Positions 27,533 to 37,808 of a stretch of DNA of 64,000 bases are shown here, one piece after another. The notes under the pieces are model-generated. The model was not told the DNA's origin and made no database searches. It was given only the letters and a program-made list of their open reading frames with translations. The DNA comes from Planctomycetota bacterium. Lineage in GTDB: Bacteria > Planctomycetota > Planctomycetia > Pirellulales > Lacipirellulaceae. Position numbers and translations under genes: made by a program. The first letter of the stretch is position 1; each line of letters starts with the position of its first letter. The DNA is taken from the NCBI GenBank assembly GCA_013152205.1, contig JAADGV010000050.1, forward strand, positions 57,321 through 121,320. Reading direction: 5' to 3'.

Positions 27533-28234
27533 CTAGGCAACGTCTTCGCCCTGCGAACCGTCTGACGGATCTCCGTTTTTTGTGGAGTCGTCGTCAGCCT
27601 GATTCAGCATCGCTTTATCTAACATTTGTTGACGCCGGCGGCGCATCCACCATAGAAACACGAAACCGATAATGGCTAGCACGATTAGCGTTAGCTTCAT
27701 CTCGGCGTCGCGGAGCAACCGGGTGATATGTTCGCCGTAGGAGTAGGACAAGCCGAAAAATGTTCCCACGACGAGCGTCGCACAAATCAGATCCCAAAGC
27801 AAGAATCGTTTGAATGGCATGCGCACCACGCCCGCAGCCAAGTACACAGGCCCACGCACGCCGACCAAAAAACGGGCGAGCAGCATCACTTTGAATCCGT
27901 GTCGCTGAATGGCTTGCTCGAAATACGCTTCTCGCTGGGCGCCGACAAACTTCCCAAACTTTGGGTGGGCTGCCACCAAGCCATGGCCAAAGTGATAGCC
28001 AATGGCGTACATCAGGCTGTCGCCCAATAACGCCCCGAACAGACAAGCGGCGAACGCCCATTCCGGTACCAAACGTCCCTGCGAGCTAAATATGCCCGCC
28101 AAAACGATCGGCACTTCCTCAGGAATCGGCAGACCACAGCCAGTCAGCACCAAAAAAACAATGATGCCCAGATAGCCGCCATTCTCAAGCAAGAATTCCA
28201 CGAATCCTGTTCTCCTGGTCCATTCCAGAACCAT
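27533..28234 (-). CDS. DedA/SNARE-associated family membrane protein
   Basis: LTGCGLPIPEEVPIVLAGIFSSQG, FGALLGDSLMYAIGYHFGHGLV, RFLVGVRGPVYLAAGVVRMPFKRFLLWD. Confidence 0.85.
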   Translation of the reverse strand: MVLEWTRRTGFVEFLLENGGYLGIIVFLVLTGCGLPIPEEVPIVLAGIFSSQGRLVPEWAFAACLFGALLGDSLMYAIGYHFGHGLVAAHPKFGKFVGAQREAYFEQAIQRHGFKVMLLARFLVGVRGPVYLAAGVVRMPFKRFLLWDLICATLVVGTFFGLSYSYGEHITRLLRDAEMKLTLIVLAIIGFVFLWWMRRRRQQMLDKAMLNQADDDSTKNGDPSDGSQGEDVA

Positions 28235-28254
28235 CCGTCCAATGATTGTGCAAA

Positions 28255-28420
28255 TAACTCAAACTGAAAAGAGAAAAACCACAGAGCCACGGAGGGCACT
28301 GAGAAAACAACCATCCCGTAAAATTTGAAGTCGGGTATGATTCAGCATTCTTTCGATTCAAAAAACTCTGTGTCCCCCGTGACTCCGTGGTGAAATTTCG
28401 TTCTTGTTTTCGCTTTGCGA
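28255..28420. repeat. Family A long hairpin repeat
   Basis: aaccacagagccacggagggcactgag ... tctgtgtcccccgtgactccgtggt. Confidence 0.85.
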
Positions 28421-28525
28421 AAAAAAAGACTGCCTATCTACTATCGGCTAACCTCCTCAGCATCGCCAATTTACAGCGTTAGCTCTGCCGATCCGAATAC
28501 CCTGCACAATCTGAATCTACCGCAA

Positions 28526-29635
28526 CTATTCTAAACGCAACTTCTCGTCGACGTTTGTCCAATCTCCCTCATTTAAGCCATAGGCACGAACCGTTACCTC
28601 GTCAGCCCCATCCTCGGCGGCGACCAAGACCGCACCGATTTTGGGGTGTTTCGAGCAGTACTCGCCAACCTCCTTAGCATCCATTACGAAAAATGCCGTT
28701 GCAAGCGCATCAGCTTCTGCCGCCGTGGGGGCAACCACCGTCGCAGTAAATACTCGCTCAGCAGGCCAACCGGTACGCGGATCAAAGATGTGGCTATATC
28801 GTCGCCCTTCATGCTCAAAAAACTGAGTCGCCCCGCCAGCCGTGGCCAGTGCTTGATCGCGCAGATGAAATTCCGCCAGGCATCGCTCTGGCTGCAATGG
28901 GTGACGTATCCCCAGCGTCCAAGACTGTTTCGAATCGGCCCGATTTTGGCCCCGAGCCAAAACGCTACTACGCCCCCCGTGCCACAGATAGTTGTTCACA
29001 CCATAACTGTTGAGGTGCTTCGCAACTTCGTCTAGCGCATAGCCTTTGCCAATCGAGTTGAGATTGATTTCAACCTTAGGTCGCAAAAATCGAATCGTAC
29101 GTTGCGAACTATCCAACTCGACTTGATCGAACCCAACGCAAGAGCGGGCCGCTTCGATCTCCTCCTCCGAAGGCATTCGACCTTCGCGCCGCATAAAACC
29201 CCAGATCCGCGATAGCGGGCTGCTAGTGATATCGAAGGCGCCAGAAGTTTCGCGGTAAAGTTTCGCCGACAGTTCCAAAAGGCGAAACAACCCGGGCTCG
29301 ACAACCACCGGCCCATTCGCAGCCTGCTGGTTGATTTCGATCACTTGGCTATGCTCGCGATAGACGGTCATTTGGGCTTCGAGATCGTCAATCAAGTCGA
29401 ATGCAGCCAGGATGTCGTCTGTCGGCACATCATCCGACAAGTGATATTGCACGGCAAACTCACACGCCATCGCGCGTCGGCTGGCGTGAGCAAGCATAAT
29501 CTGCTTACCCGGCGGCGTGGGATCGAGCAATTCCGTCGTGGTATCTACCCACGATTTCACCTTGTCCACCAAAGTTTGGGCAGCAGCACGGCCTTGCAAA
29601 AAATCGCGGCGCGAGTGGTTGGACGGTTTTTCCAT
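28526..29635 (-). CDS. apbE: FAD:protein FMN transferase
   Basis: SGAFDITSSPLSRIWGF, NLNSIGKGYALDEVAKHL, TAGGATQFFEHEGRRYSHIFDPRTGWPAE. Confidence 0.92.
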   Translation of the reverse strand: MEKPSNHSRRDFLQGRAAAQTLVDKVKSWVDTTTELLDPTPPGKQIMLAHASRRAMACEFAVQYHLSDDVPTDDILAAFDLIDDLEAQMTVYREHSQVIEINQQAANGPVVVEPGLFRLLELSAKLYRETSGAFDITSSPLSRIWGFMRREGRMPSEEEIEAARSCVGFDQVELDSSQRTIRFLRPKVEINLNSIGKGYALDEVAKHLNSYGVNNYLWHGGRSSVLARGQNRADSKQSWTLGIRHPLQPERCLAEFHLRDQALATAGGATQFFEHEGRRYSHIFDPRTGWPAERVFTATVVAPTAAEADALATAFFVMDAKEVGEYCSKHPKIGAVLVAAEDGADEVTVRAYGLNEGDWTNVDEKLRLE

Positions 29636-29758
29636 GTTTGTATTATAGACATCTTCTCCCTACGCTGGGCAGACACGAGGTTTTGCTAAATTCGCGATCC
29701 TGGTACGATCGGCTCTGCAACGGCCACCCATTTTGCTCCTCTTACGATATCATTTGCT

Positions 29759-31102
29759 ATGAATGAACCGATAATCAGCGTCTCTGGATTGCGGGGGATC
29801 GTTGGCGAGACACTCACGCCCGAAGTCGCCATCCGCTACGTAGCTGCCTACGCCGACTCTCTGCCAGCAGGCCCCGTGGTAATCACGAGAGATGGCCGCC
29901 ATACCGGGCCGATGGTCGTCGGGGCGGTCCAATCGGCTTTGATGGCCATGGGGCGTACTTGCCTGGATGCTGGCGTGGCAGCCACGCCCACCACGGGTGT
30001 TCTCGTTCGGCATCTCGGCGCAGCGGGCGGTATCCAGATTTCCGCCAGCCACAATCCGCCTGAATACAACGGCCTGAAGCTTTTCGATGGTGCTGGCCGA
30101 ATCATCCCCGCTGGCCCAGGGCAACTGGTGATCGACCGCTATCGCAACGAGACGCCCAACTGGAAATCCTACGATCAACTCGGTCAAAGCCAAATCCTCG
30201 ACGACACAATCACAGCCCACTTGGCCATGGTGGCGGCTATCTGCGATGTCGAGCGAATACGCAAACGGCGTTTCCGAGTGTTGCTCGATGCCAACAACGG
30301 ATCGGGCAGCGTCCTCGGCGTGCCGTTGCTGCAAGAACTCGGCTGCGATATCACACTGGTGGGGGGCGAACCCGACGGCCTCTTTGGCCACCCTGCGGAA
30401 CCGACCAGCGAAAATCTCGCTTCGGTTCTTCAACTTGTCCAATCCGCAAAGGCCGACCTCGGATTTTGCCAAGATCCCGACGCCGACCGACTTGCGGTGA
30501 TCGACGAATCGGGCCGCTACCTGGGCGAAGAATACACGCTTGCCATCTGTGTCGACCACGTTCTACGGCACCAGCCTGGGCCGGTGGTCACCAATTGTTC
30601 GACCAGCCGCATGTCGCAAGACTTGGCCGAAAAATACGCGGTCCCCTTCTTCCGTTCGAAGGTAGGCGAAGCCAATGTGGTCGATCTTATGTTGGCAGAA
30701 AACGCCATCATCGGTGGCGAAGGCAACGGCGGCGCCATCGACCCTCGCGTCGGCCTGGTCCGCGATAGCTTCGTGGGCATGGCCCTGTTGCTCGATGCCA
30801 TGGCTGCTCGTAACGAACCGATCAGCGCCTTGGCCGACGAGCTACCCCGTTATGCGATTCACAAAACGAAGATCGAACTCCCGTTGGAAAAAGTTGCCGG
30901 CGCGCTCGATGCCTTAGAAAGCCACTTTGCCGACGCAACGGCAGACCGCCTCGACGGCCTACGCCTCGACTGGCCCAACAAGTGGCTGCTCATTCGGGCA
31001 AGCAATACCGAACCGATTGTGCGTGTGGTGGCCGAAGCGCCAACGGAGAGTGAGGCTAGTGAGCTGTGTAACGCTTCTGCTGAGGCGATCAGGCAGGCAT
31101 AG
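29759..31102 (+). CDS. Phosphoglucosamine/phosphomannomutase family protein
   Basis: SGLRGIVGETLTPEVAIRY, ISASHNPPEYNGLKLF, CQDPDADRLAVIDESGRYLGEEYT, RASNTEPIVRVVAEA. Confidence 0.9.
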   Translation: MNEPIISVSGLRGIVGETLTPEVAIRYVAAYADSLPAGPVVITRDGRHTGPMVVGAVQSALMAMGRTCLDAGVAATPTTGVLVRHLGAAGGIQISASHNPPEYNGLKLFDGAGRIIPAGPGQLVIDRYRNETPNWKSYDQLGQSQILDDTITAHLAMVAAICDVERIRKRRFRVLLDANNGSGSVLGVPLLQELGCDITLVGGEPDGLFGHPAEPTSENLASVLQLVQSAKADLGFCQDPDADRLAVIDESGRYLGEEYTLAICVDHVLRHQPGPVVTNCSTSRMSQDLAEKYAVPFFRSKVGEANVVDLMLAENAIIGGEGNGGAIDPRVGLVRDSFVGMALLLDAMAARNEPISALADELPRYAIHKTKIELPLEKVAGALDALESHFADATADRLDGLRLDWPNKWLLIRASNTEPIVRVVAEAPTESEASELCNASAEAIRQA

Positions 31103-31137
31103 GCTTGGGTAACCATTCACAGGATGGAAGAAGATGA

Positions 31138-31306
31138 ACCACAAAGATCACGAAGGACACGAAGAATAGAATTCAATAGTCATCCATCAGAATAGATTTA
31201 GTCCTTCAGACAAAGCCAAAGGTGCAAGTGAAAGCAAGCGATTTGCCCCCCAATCTTAGTGCTCTTAGTGTCCTTCGTGGTTCAACCTTTTTCATTCCGT
31301 GAACGG
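31138..31306. repeat. Family A' hairpin repeat (ccacaaagatcacgaaggacacgaag)
   Basis: accacaaagatcacgaaggacacgaag ... cttagtgtccttcgtggttc. Confidence 0.75.
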
Positions 31307-31451
31307 TTACAGGCTTGGACGCCATGCCGTGCAGCATCGGACATCCTCCGCAGGAAAAGTACGTCAGCAACGATTCGTTACATCGCTTGCCACATCATTC
31401 GGTCGAGTAGTTTTTTGCAAACGTCGTAACGCGTGGTAAATCTATTCGCGA

Positions 31452-32021
31452 TTATTCGCGGGCAACCGATTTTTGGCTGGCAAGCTGTGATTGCAATTGC
31501 TGGATCACCTTGGCGGTGATATCTGAATTTGGAGAATAGTTGAGAACCACCGAATCGTTTTTGGTGAGTACGATGTCGTAGCCGTTTTGCAGGGCGACTT
31601 CCATGCTTATCTGCTTGGCCTGCTTGCGGAAGTTGTGGATGATTTGGGTACGAGCCGCGGTGATGTGTTGCTCAGCTTCGACTTTGGCTTGTTGCAGTTT
31701 TCCGTTTAGCTCCTGCTGGTACGTGGCCAATTGGGCCTGTTGTTCTTGAGGCAAGGCATCCTCGGAATGATGGGCGGCAACGACTTCGGCGTGCCTGACT
31801 TTAAGCTGTTGGTTGAGCTGTTGTTGAAAACCGACGAGCTGTTCGTTGACCTTCGACTGCCTGTTTGCAAGATCGGCAGACCATTGTTCGCTGAGGCCCA
31901 ATTGTTTTGCCACTTCGTCGAGGTCGACCACGGCAACATTGCCTTGCGTGGTGGATGAAGAACTGCAACCCAACGAGCATATTTGCAAAGCGACAACAAC
32001 GAAAATCCAGCGGTGGGCCAT
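31452..32021 (-). CDS. OmpH/Skp-like periplasmic chaperone family lipoprotein
   Basis: LGCSSSSTTQGNVAVVDLDEVAKQLG, long coiled coil, NGYDIVLTKNDSVVLNYSPNSDITAKVIQQL. Confidence 0.8.
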   Translation of the reverse strand: MAHRWIFVVVALQICSLGCSSSSTTQGNVAVVDLDEVAKQLGLSEQWSADLANRQSKVNEQLVGFQQQLNQQLKVRHAEVVAAHHSEDALPQEQQAQLATYQQELNGKLQQAKVEAEQHITAARTQIIHNFRKQAKQISMEVALQNGYDIVLTKNDSVVLNYSPNSDITAKVIQQLQSQLASQKSVARE

Positions 32022-32542
32022 GAGGGCACCTCAATCTCTTGTCCATACGGGGAAGAAGCGAAACAGCCGGAAAGATAGAAAGTCCGCTGCTACCCGTCCA
32101 GGGAAGCTGAACATGCAGTGCTATCACCCAAAGAAGACGGTTTTCAGTGATTTTAGTGGCTGAACATTGTATGGAAGCAGCAAAGCTGCTTCTGCCCCAA
32201 CGGGGCAAAACATCACAGCCTAGGGCAAGGCAAGCGAGCATCGCGAGGCTTGCCGCCGCCCTAGGTTCAATTTGCCTCCAGGTCCTCGGCCGAGTTTGTA
32301 GCTCAGCCAATCAACGGCACGTAACCGAGGCCGAAACTCATTTGCGGCTTGATTTCGTCCTCAGCAACGTGCCGTTGTTAAATCACGCTATTCTCTCGGA
32401 CGATTGTTGGGTTGCCTACCAAACCCAGGGCGACTCCAACCTCTGCTGCGCTTCGGTTGGCTTTGCCCTGGGCTATCATATTTTGCCCTGTCAGGGCATT
32501 TGCCACAAAATGTCTGAAGAACCAAGAAAACCTACCTGCGGC

Positions 32543-33586
32543 TCACGCATAGCGAGAAACCGAAGCTTTGGCGATCTCAAGCAAAGCTTGTTTTGCTGGC
32601 GAATCGGAGATGCTGGTCAACTTTTCGGCTGCTTGCTGGGCGTAGTCGTTTGCCAGGTTCTGAGCTTGTTGCAGCGAGCCGCTGCGCTGGAGCCAGTCGA
32701 GCAAGGTCGCCATGTTTTCGTTGTTGGGTGCTTCTAATAGCTCCCGAAGTTCCTGTTGCTGACCTGGGTTTAGGCTGTCGCGAAGTTCGATCAATGGCAA
32801 CGTCATGCGATGTTTTGCCAGATCGGTGCCCAACGACTTACCAACGGTCTGTTCTTTGCCAACCAAATCAAGCAAGTCGTCGGCAATTTGAAAGGCAATG
32901 CCTAGCAGATGGCCGTACTGTTCCAGGTCGCGTAAGGTTTGTTTATCGCCACCCGCATAGTGGGCGCCAAGCTGGCAGCAGCAGGCACAGAGGGCGGCCG
33001 TTTTTGCTTCGATGATGGCAAAATATCCGTCGCGGCTGAGCAAGAATTTTCCGCTGGCGGCCATCTGCAGTAGTTCGCCCTCGCAAACCGTGTTGGTAGC
33101 TCGCCCGATCGTGCGACATCCAAAAGTGGTTTCCAGCGAACTGGCAAGATAAAAGGCGTGGGTGAAAAGGTAATCGCCTAGCAAAACACTCGTTTGATTA
33201 TTCCAACGGGCATTCACCGTGTTTTCGTGGCGACGGATGGTTGCTTCGTCAAGTACGTCGTCGTGTACCAGGGTTGCCGTGTGAATCATTTCCACAACGG
33301 CTGCCAAGGTATGATGGTCGTCGTTGATTTCACCCACTGCTTGCGCTGTGAGTAGCAGCAGGGCAGGGCGGAGCCGTTTGCCACCAAAGCGAAACGAATG
33401 CTGTGCCAACTCATCGATAAAGGGATCGGAATGCCGTAGCTCGCTCTGCAAACGACTTTCGACCAAAGCCAAATCAGTCTGAATCGACTCGAACAACGAG
33501 GACATGGCCGTCGCGTTGCTTGGCTTTGTGGGGTTGGCAGTACTCATCGAATTCCTTTCACCGCGGCGTCTTCGTCGTTGACTCAT
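32543..33586 (-). CDS. Polyprenyl synthetase (trans-isoprenyl diphosphate synthase)
   Basis: [43 protein letters not shown] (two Asp-rich motifs). Confidence 0.92.
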   Translation of the reverse strand: MSQRRRRRGERNSMSTANPTKPSNATAMSSLFESIQTDLALVESRLQSELRHSDPFIDELAQHSFRFGGKRLRPALLLLTAQAVGEINDDHHTLAAVVEMIHTATLVHDDVLDEATIRRHENTVNARWNNQTSVLLGDYLFTHAFYLASSLETTFGCRTIGRATNTVCEGELLQMAASGKFLLSRDGYFAIIEAKTAALCACCCQLGAHYAGGDKQTLRDLEQYGHLLGIAFQIADDLLDLVGKEQTVGKSLGTDLAKHRMTLPLIELRDSLNPGQQQELRELLEAPNNENMATLLDWLQRSGSLQQAQNLANDYAQQAAEKLTSISDSPAKQALLEIAKASVSRYA

Positions 33587-34077
33587 CCGGTCGGAGTATT
33601 TTGAGGGGGCTTGATGTAATGGCCGCTCGCTCCGCCAGACTTTTCTTCGAGCTGCACTTGTTGGATAACCATCCCCCGATCAACCGATTTGCACATGTCG
33701 TAGATCGTAAGCGCTGCCACGGAAGCAGCCGTCAGGGCTTCCATTTCGACGCCAGTCTTGGCCGACACTTCAACCATTGCTTCGATTCGTATGGCACGGT
33801 CGCCGATCGGTTGCAAATCGAGGCGAACGGAATCGAGCGACAAGGGATGGCAAAGGGGAATCAGCTCCGCAGTTCGCTTGGCAGCCATGATCCCTGCCAA
33901 ACGGGCGACTTCCAGCACATCGCCCTTCGCGTGCCCCCGATCGACAATCATTTGCCGGGTCTGCGGCAGCATCTGGACGAGCGCACTGGCCACGGCACGG
34001 CGGCGGGTGACCGGCTTTTCGCCGACATCGACCATCCGGCTGGCGCCATGTTCGTCAAAATGGCTAAGATTGCTCAT
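33583..34077 (-). CDS. moaC: Cyclic pyranopterin monophosphate synthase
   Basis: [69 protein letters not shown]. Confidence 0.95.
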   Translation of the reverse strand: MSNLSHFDEHGASRMVDVGEKPVTRRRAVASALVQMLPQTRQMIVDRGHAKGDVLEVARLAGIMAAKRTAELIPLCHPLSLDSVRLDLQPIGDRAIRIEAMVEVSAKTGVEMEALTAASVAALTIYDMCKSVDRGMVIQQVQLEEKSGGASGHYIKPPQNTPTG

Positions 34078-34485
34078 ACGGTTCTGCTAAACGAGGGTAA
34101 TTGGCTTGATACGTATGTTCATTGTAAGCAAACCGCCGCTATCGTCGACCCAGGATACAGCGAAACCAGCAAGGGCCAGACGGTTCATTTTTTACCATCC
34201 TCGCAGTAAGATAGGACGCAGATAAACGCAGATCAGACGGATTTTCGCGGATACGAAGAGAAGCGATTTCCGAGGTTATAGGCCGATGGATCGAAACAGA
34301 CGGTTGGCACAAAATAAGGTGTCTGTTTGGGACAGCAGACTGGATGAAAGCAACCGTCCAACGATTGGGCCTCGAATCCACCACACGTCCAAGAGGCCGG
34401 CCTAAGAAACTGACCCAAACAGCTAGAACGGTACTTGCCTCCTTTGTTGCCACACCTTTTTGCCCGATTTGAGGAGCGGATTGCC

Positions 34486-35964
34486 ATGCTGACTGCCACT
34501 TGCCCGGACTGTGGCATCCAACTGTCTTTGGAGGAAAGCTGGCTCGGAAAGCAGGTTACCTGTGGCAGTTGCTGCAATAGTTTTTCTTTGTCAGCCAATC
34601 TGGAATCGAAGACTCAATCGAGTCTTACGGAAGATTTTCCGTCTTCACTACGCGCCCCTGTGCCGCTCTATAAGCAAAAGAGAAGGCGGAAATCGTTTCT
34701 GGTCCGCGCAATTAGTTTAACCATACACTTCTTTATCACATGCGCTTCTGTTTACGTCGGCTACCGCGTGGTCATGAGTCGTAGAGCGCTGCCACCCAAA
34801 CAGGTAGCCGTCCGGCAAGAGCTGCCAAAGAAGGTCATTCCCCCTAAACCTCTAATGAGAGCTCGGCCAGAAAACCCCATACAGCCGGCTGAAGAACCTA
34901 CACGCAAGCCTAAACCGGAAACTCACATTCCGACGGAAATGCCTTTCAAAGACGCGACTGACTACGTAACATTGTCACCTTTGGATCATAAGGCTCGTCA
35001 AGTCTTACTGGCGGACATGGGCGGTACGGAGTTCGTGTTTTCAACGAACACTGAGTCACTCACACATACAAACAAGGTTCTCGAGTGGCGCAGCGCAGAA
35101 AATGAGAAGCCGACAGTCATTGCCGGTCTAACAATCCTTGACGGAGCATTGCAGTTCATTTGGGTGGAGGAGGTGCCAGAAGATGCGGTTGCTGCCGTCT
35201 GGAATTCCGTTGTTTTTCTCAAGGCCAAAGGGATTGAGCATACCGTCTCACTACGAGCGCCCAGTGAAGTAGAGCCGCTATCCATCGACCTGACAAAAGC
35301 ATTGCAACGCATCCCATGTAAATGCGAGTTCTTGCCGCATCTCGATGAAATCTACTTCGAGTTAACGGGAATTGCACGGTTCCCAGCGAACAATAGGACT
35401 GGAATGTTGCCACTTAAGATTAAGCTTCGAGAAAGTCTCGACATACGCTATACGGGAGCGCAAAACGCCGGGACGACGGTTGCGATGAAAAGAAAAGGAA
35501 ACATCGTAGTTGTTGAGTTATCCAGCCTGTACACGTTACCCTCGGGTGATAACGAGCCGATGTCGATTCCTGCTGGAAACCGCAAGATGAAAGAGCTATC
35601 AGAGATCGAAGCCGAGGCAAAATGGTCCAAAACGAATGTCGGGAACATGAAAAGTTCGCTCTCATCTGCAAAAACGGAATTCGCGGCGATTCAAAGACGT
35701 AATGCCGGATTAAACACAGCAGCCGCTGCTGCAAAAAGTCTTGCCCTTGGTGAATTGGCTGCAGAAATCCGTAGTCGTGAACTCGCAATCAATCGAGCAA
35801 CTCAATTGATCCAGAATCTACCTGCCATTGGAACAGAAATTCGTGAACTCGACCGCGTATCGGCGGTGGCTCGTGAACTTCATGGAACGAAAGGGATTGA
35901 ATACCGTTTCTTTACAATTGTCAACGGAATCGAAGTGGACCTTGTCGTTGCCAAGCTGCAGTAG
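34486..35964 (+). CDS. Zinc-ribbon (MJ0042-like) membrane-anchored hypothetical protein
   Basis: MLTATCPDCGIQLSLEESWLGKQVTCGSCCNSF followed by a TM segment. Confidence 0.6.
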   Translation: MLTATCPDCGIQLSLEESWLGKQVTCGSCCNSFSLSANLESKTQSSLTEDFPSSLRAPVPLYKQKRRRKSFLVRAISLTIHFFITCASVYVGYRVVMSRRALPPKQVAVRQELPKKVIPPKPLMRARPENPIQPAEEPTRKPKPETHIPTEMPFKDATDYVTLSPLDHKARQVLLADMGGTEFVFSTNTESLTHTNKVLEWRSAENEKPTVIAGLTILDGALQFIWVEEVPEDAVAAVWNSVVFLKAKGIEHTVSLRAPSEVEPLSIDLTKALQRIPCKCEFLPHLDEIYFELTGIARFPANNRTGMLPLKIKLRESLDIRYTGAQNAGTTVAMKRKGNIVVVELSSLYTLPSGDNEPMSIPAGNRKMKELSEIEAEAKWSKTNVGNMKSSLSSAKTEFAAIQRRNAGLNTAAAAAKSLALGELAAEIRSRELAINRATQLIQNLPAIGTEIRELDRVSAVARELHGTKGIEYRFFTIVNGIEVDLVVAKLQ

Positions 35965-36039
35965 CACGAAAATGTGCTGGTTGCACCTGCAATTTCATGA
36001 TACAATACCAAAAGTCATTCTGATACCGGGGAGGGTATT

Positions 36040-36921
36040 GTGGACGAAAAAGTGAAAGCATCTTCTACATCGAGGCAACAGCTTTCGAAAAGCCCAAGGA
36101 TTTATTTGCGCTGTCCTTCATGCGATAGTCCTCTTGGTATCAAGGAAATTTCGATAGGAAAAGTCGTTACTTGCCCCAAGTGTTCTGGCAAAATCAGCCT
36201 CGAAGTTCAGACTCGGGTTCACGAGGCGCATCGGTCGCAACCGACGGCCTATCCCATTACCCAACCAGCCACTACGACAACAGCTGAGACTTTTCCATCA
36301 GTGGTGTCGGTCAGGACTTCGCCACATCGGCGAAAACATTCTTTATACGGAGCATATTTCCTCTATATCCTGTTGCTCGGTTTTGGCTTCTTGCTAGGGC
36401 TTGTGTATTTCCAGCAGGCTACCATCAATTTGAAAGAAGCAGAAAAAACTGGTTCTAGCATAGCTTCTGTTCCTATTGCAGCAGAGGAGCCTGAGTCACC
36501 TGCATCTCCTAAAAAAATTCAGTCTCTTTCCAAACATCGGACTGTAACTGAGGAGCAATCCAGGATGGCAAAAGTAAATCTCGAAGGTGGACCGAAGCCC
36601 GTCAGAGAGGAACCAGTAGTTTCAGGTTTCGGGAATTCTTTTTCTCTACTTTCTGTTCGCGCTGAGCCAAGCAATTTCGACAAAGATCAGACAGTATTCA
36701 CTTGCACTGTGAAAATCCGAAACACTTCCGGCAAAGCATTAACAACATTTGTTCATGTCCACCTTTATGATATTGGTGACAAGAAAATCGCAAGCAGTGG
36801 CTTAGTGAAGTCGAGCTTTGCCACCGGAGAAACACGCTCGGTTTCCACTATTCTTTCGTGCCCAAACGATAAAGTCGACTTTGTCGATTCCGTGAAAGCC
36901 GATGTAAGGGCATCTTTCTAA
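36040..36921 (+). CDS. Second zinc-ribbon + TM protein, GTG start
   Basis: LRCPSCDSPLGIKEISIGKVVTCPKCSGKISLE, TM HSLYGAYFLYILLLGFGFLLGLVYF; ggagg upstream of the GTG. Confidence 0.6.
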   Translation: MDEKVKASSTSRQQLSKSPRIYLRCPSCDSPLGIKEISIGKVVTCPKCSGKISLEVQTRVHEAHRSQPTAYPITQPATTTTAETFPSVVSVRTSPHRRKHSLYGAYFLYILLLGFGFLLGLVYFQQATINLKEAEKTGSSIASVPIAAEEPESPASPKKIQSLSKHRTVTEEQSRMAKVNLEGGPKPVREEPVVSGFGNSFSLLSVRAEPSNFDKDQTVFTCTVKIRNTSGKALTTFVHVHLYDIGDKKIASSGLVKSSFATGETRSVSTILSCPNDKVDFVDSVKADVRASF

Positions 36922-36970
36922 ATTTCGCGCCCCTCGGCCAAATAGCATGTAGGGTGAAACTATGAAAGAA

Positions 36971-37078
36971 GTCGGTAGGGTGCTGGTCGTCGCCAAATCT
37001 GGTGCGTTAATACCAGTTCACTCTTTGAAGCCACGAAACGAACGCACCGTTTTTTCAAAAACCACACACCCTACTCAC
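36971..37078 (+). repeat. Right half of dispersed element (inverted match to about 61325-61440)
   Basis: gtcggtagg...ggtcgtcgccaaatctggtgcgtta...accagttcactctttgaag...gcgaacgcaccgttttttcaaaaa.cac.caccctactcac is shared. Confidence 0.85.
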
Positions 37079-37696
37079 TTGCCACCTTTTTGCCTGCAGC
37101 GGGTAGCCCAGACAACTTGGTTGTCTGGGTGACGAAGGAACAAGAGGCTTGCAAACCGCGTTGTTGTTGGCGAAAATGTTGGCGTGCCACGACAGTGCCA
37201 CCCGGCCCGCAAGATTTTCCGATAGGATTTACAAGGGCAAACAAGATCGTGGTTGACTCGATCATCTCGTCCATCCAGTAAATCCCGTCAAAAAAAACTC
37301 TGCCGTCTCCGCATCTCTGCGAGAAAAAACTCTCCCCGGCCAACATTTTACAGTTGAAATTGGGCCACCACATCTGAGACAATAGCGATTAGCTTTTAGC
37401 CGTCAGCGATCAGTTTTTCGTCATTCGTCATTCAGATTTCGTCATTGATAGCGCCTAGCGCCCAGCAACTATCAACCAAAATGGACAATATTATCCCCTT
37501 CCGCACTCCGATTTCCGCATTCCGAGCTCCCTTTTGTCCACCCCATGGGCCTTCCCAGCAATTCGTGCCAAAACTAACCCACCATACGCTATTATTTCAG
37601 CACCAAGCAGCACAATTTTGTCCAATAAAGTCACCCCAGCCGCTCGCGGCTTAGCCAATATCAACAATTAAACATTACACATCAAACATCCCCCTC

Positions 37697-37808
37697 AATG
37701 GGCCACCCACGCGATCAACCGTTCTGCTTTGACGCGTCAATCGTAATGTGAAAGGAAAACACTTCGTGAGATTCTCGAATGTTATTTGCATGTTTTCATC
37801 GGTCGTAG
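37697..37808 (+). repeat. Left half of dispersed element (inverted match to about 61432-61544)
   Basis: gcgatcaaccgttctgctttgacgcgtca.tcgtaat.tgaaagg..aacact..gtgagattctcgaatgttatttgcatgttttcatcggtcgtag is shared. Confidence 0.88.

Noticed and set aside
32285-32345. tRNA-like string gagtttgtagctcagcc
   Set aside because: No acceptor/T-arm pairing or GTTCGA-like T loop; lies in a hairpin-rich repeat area.
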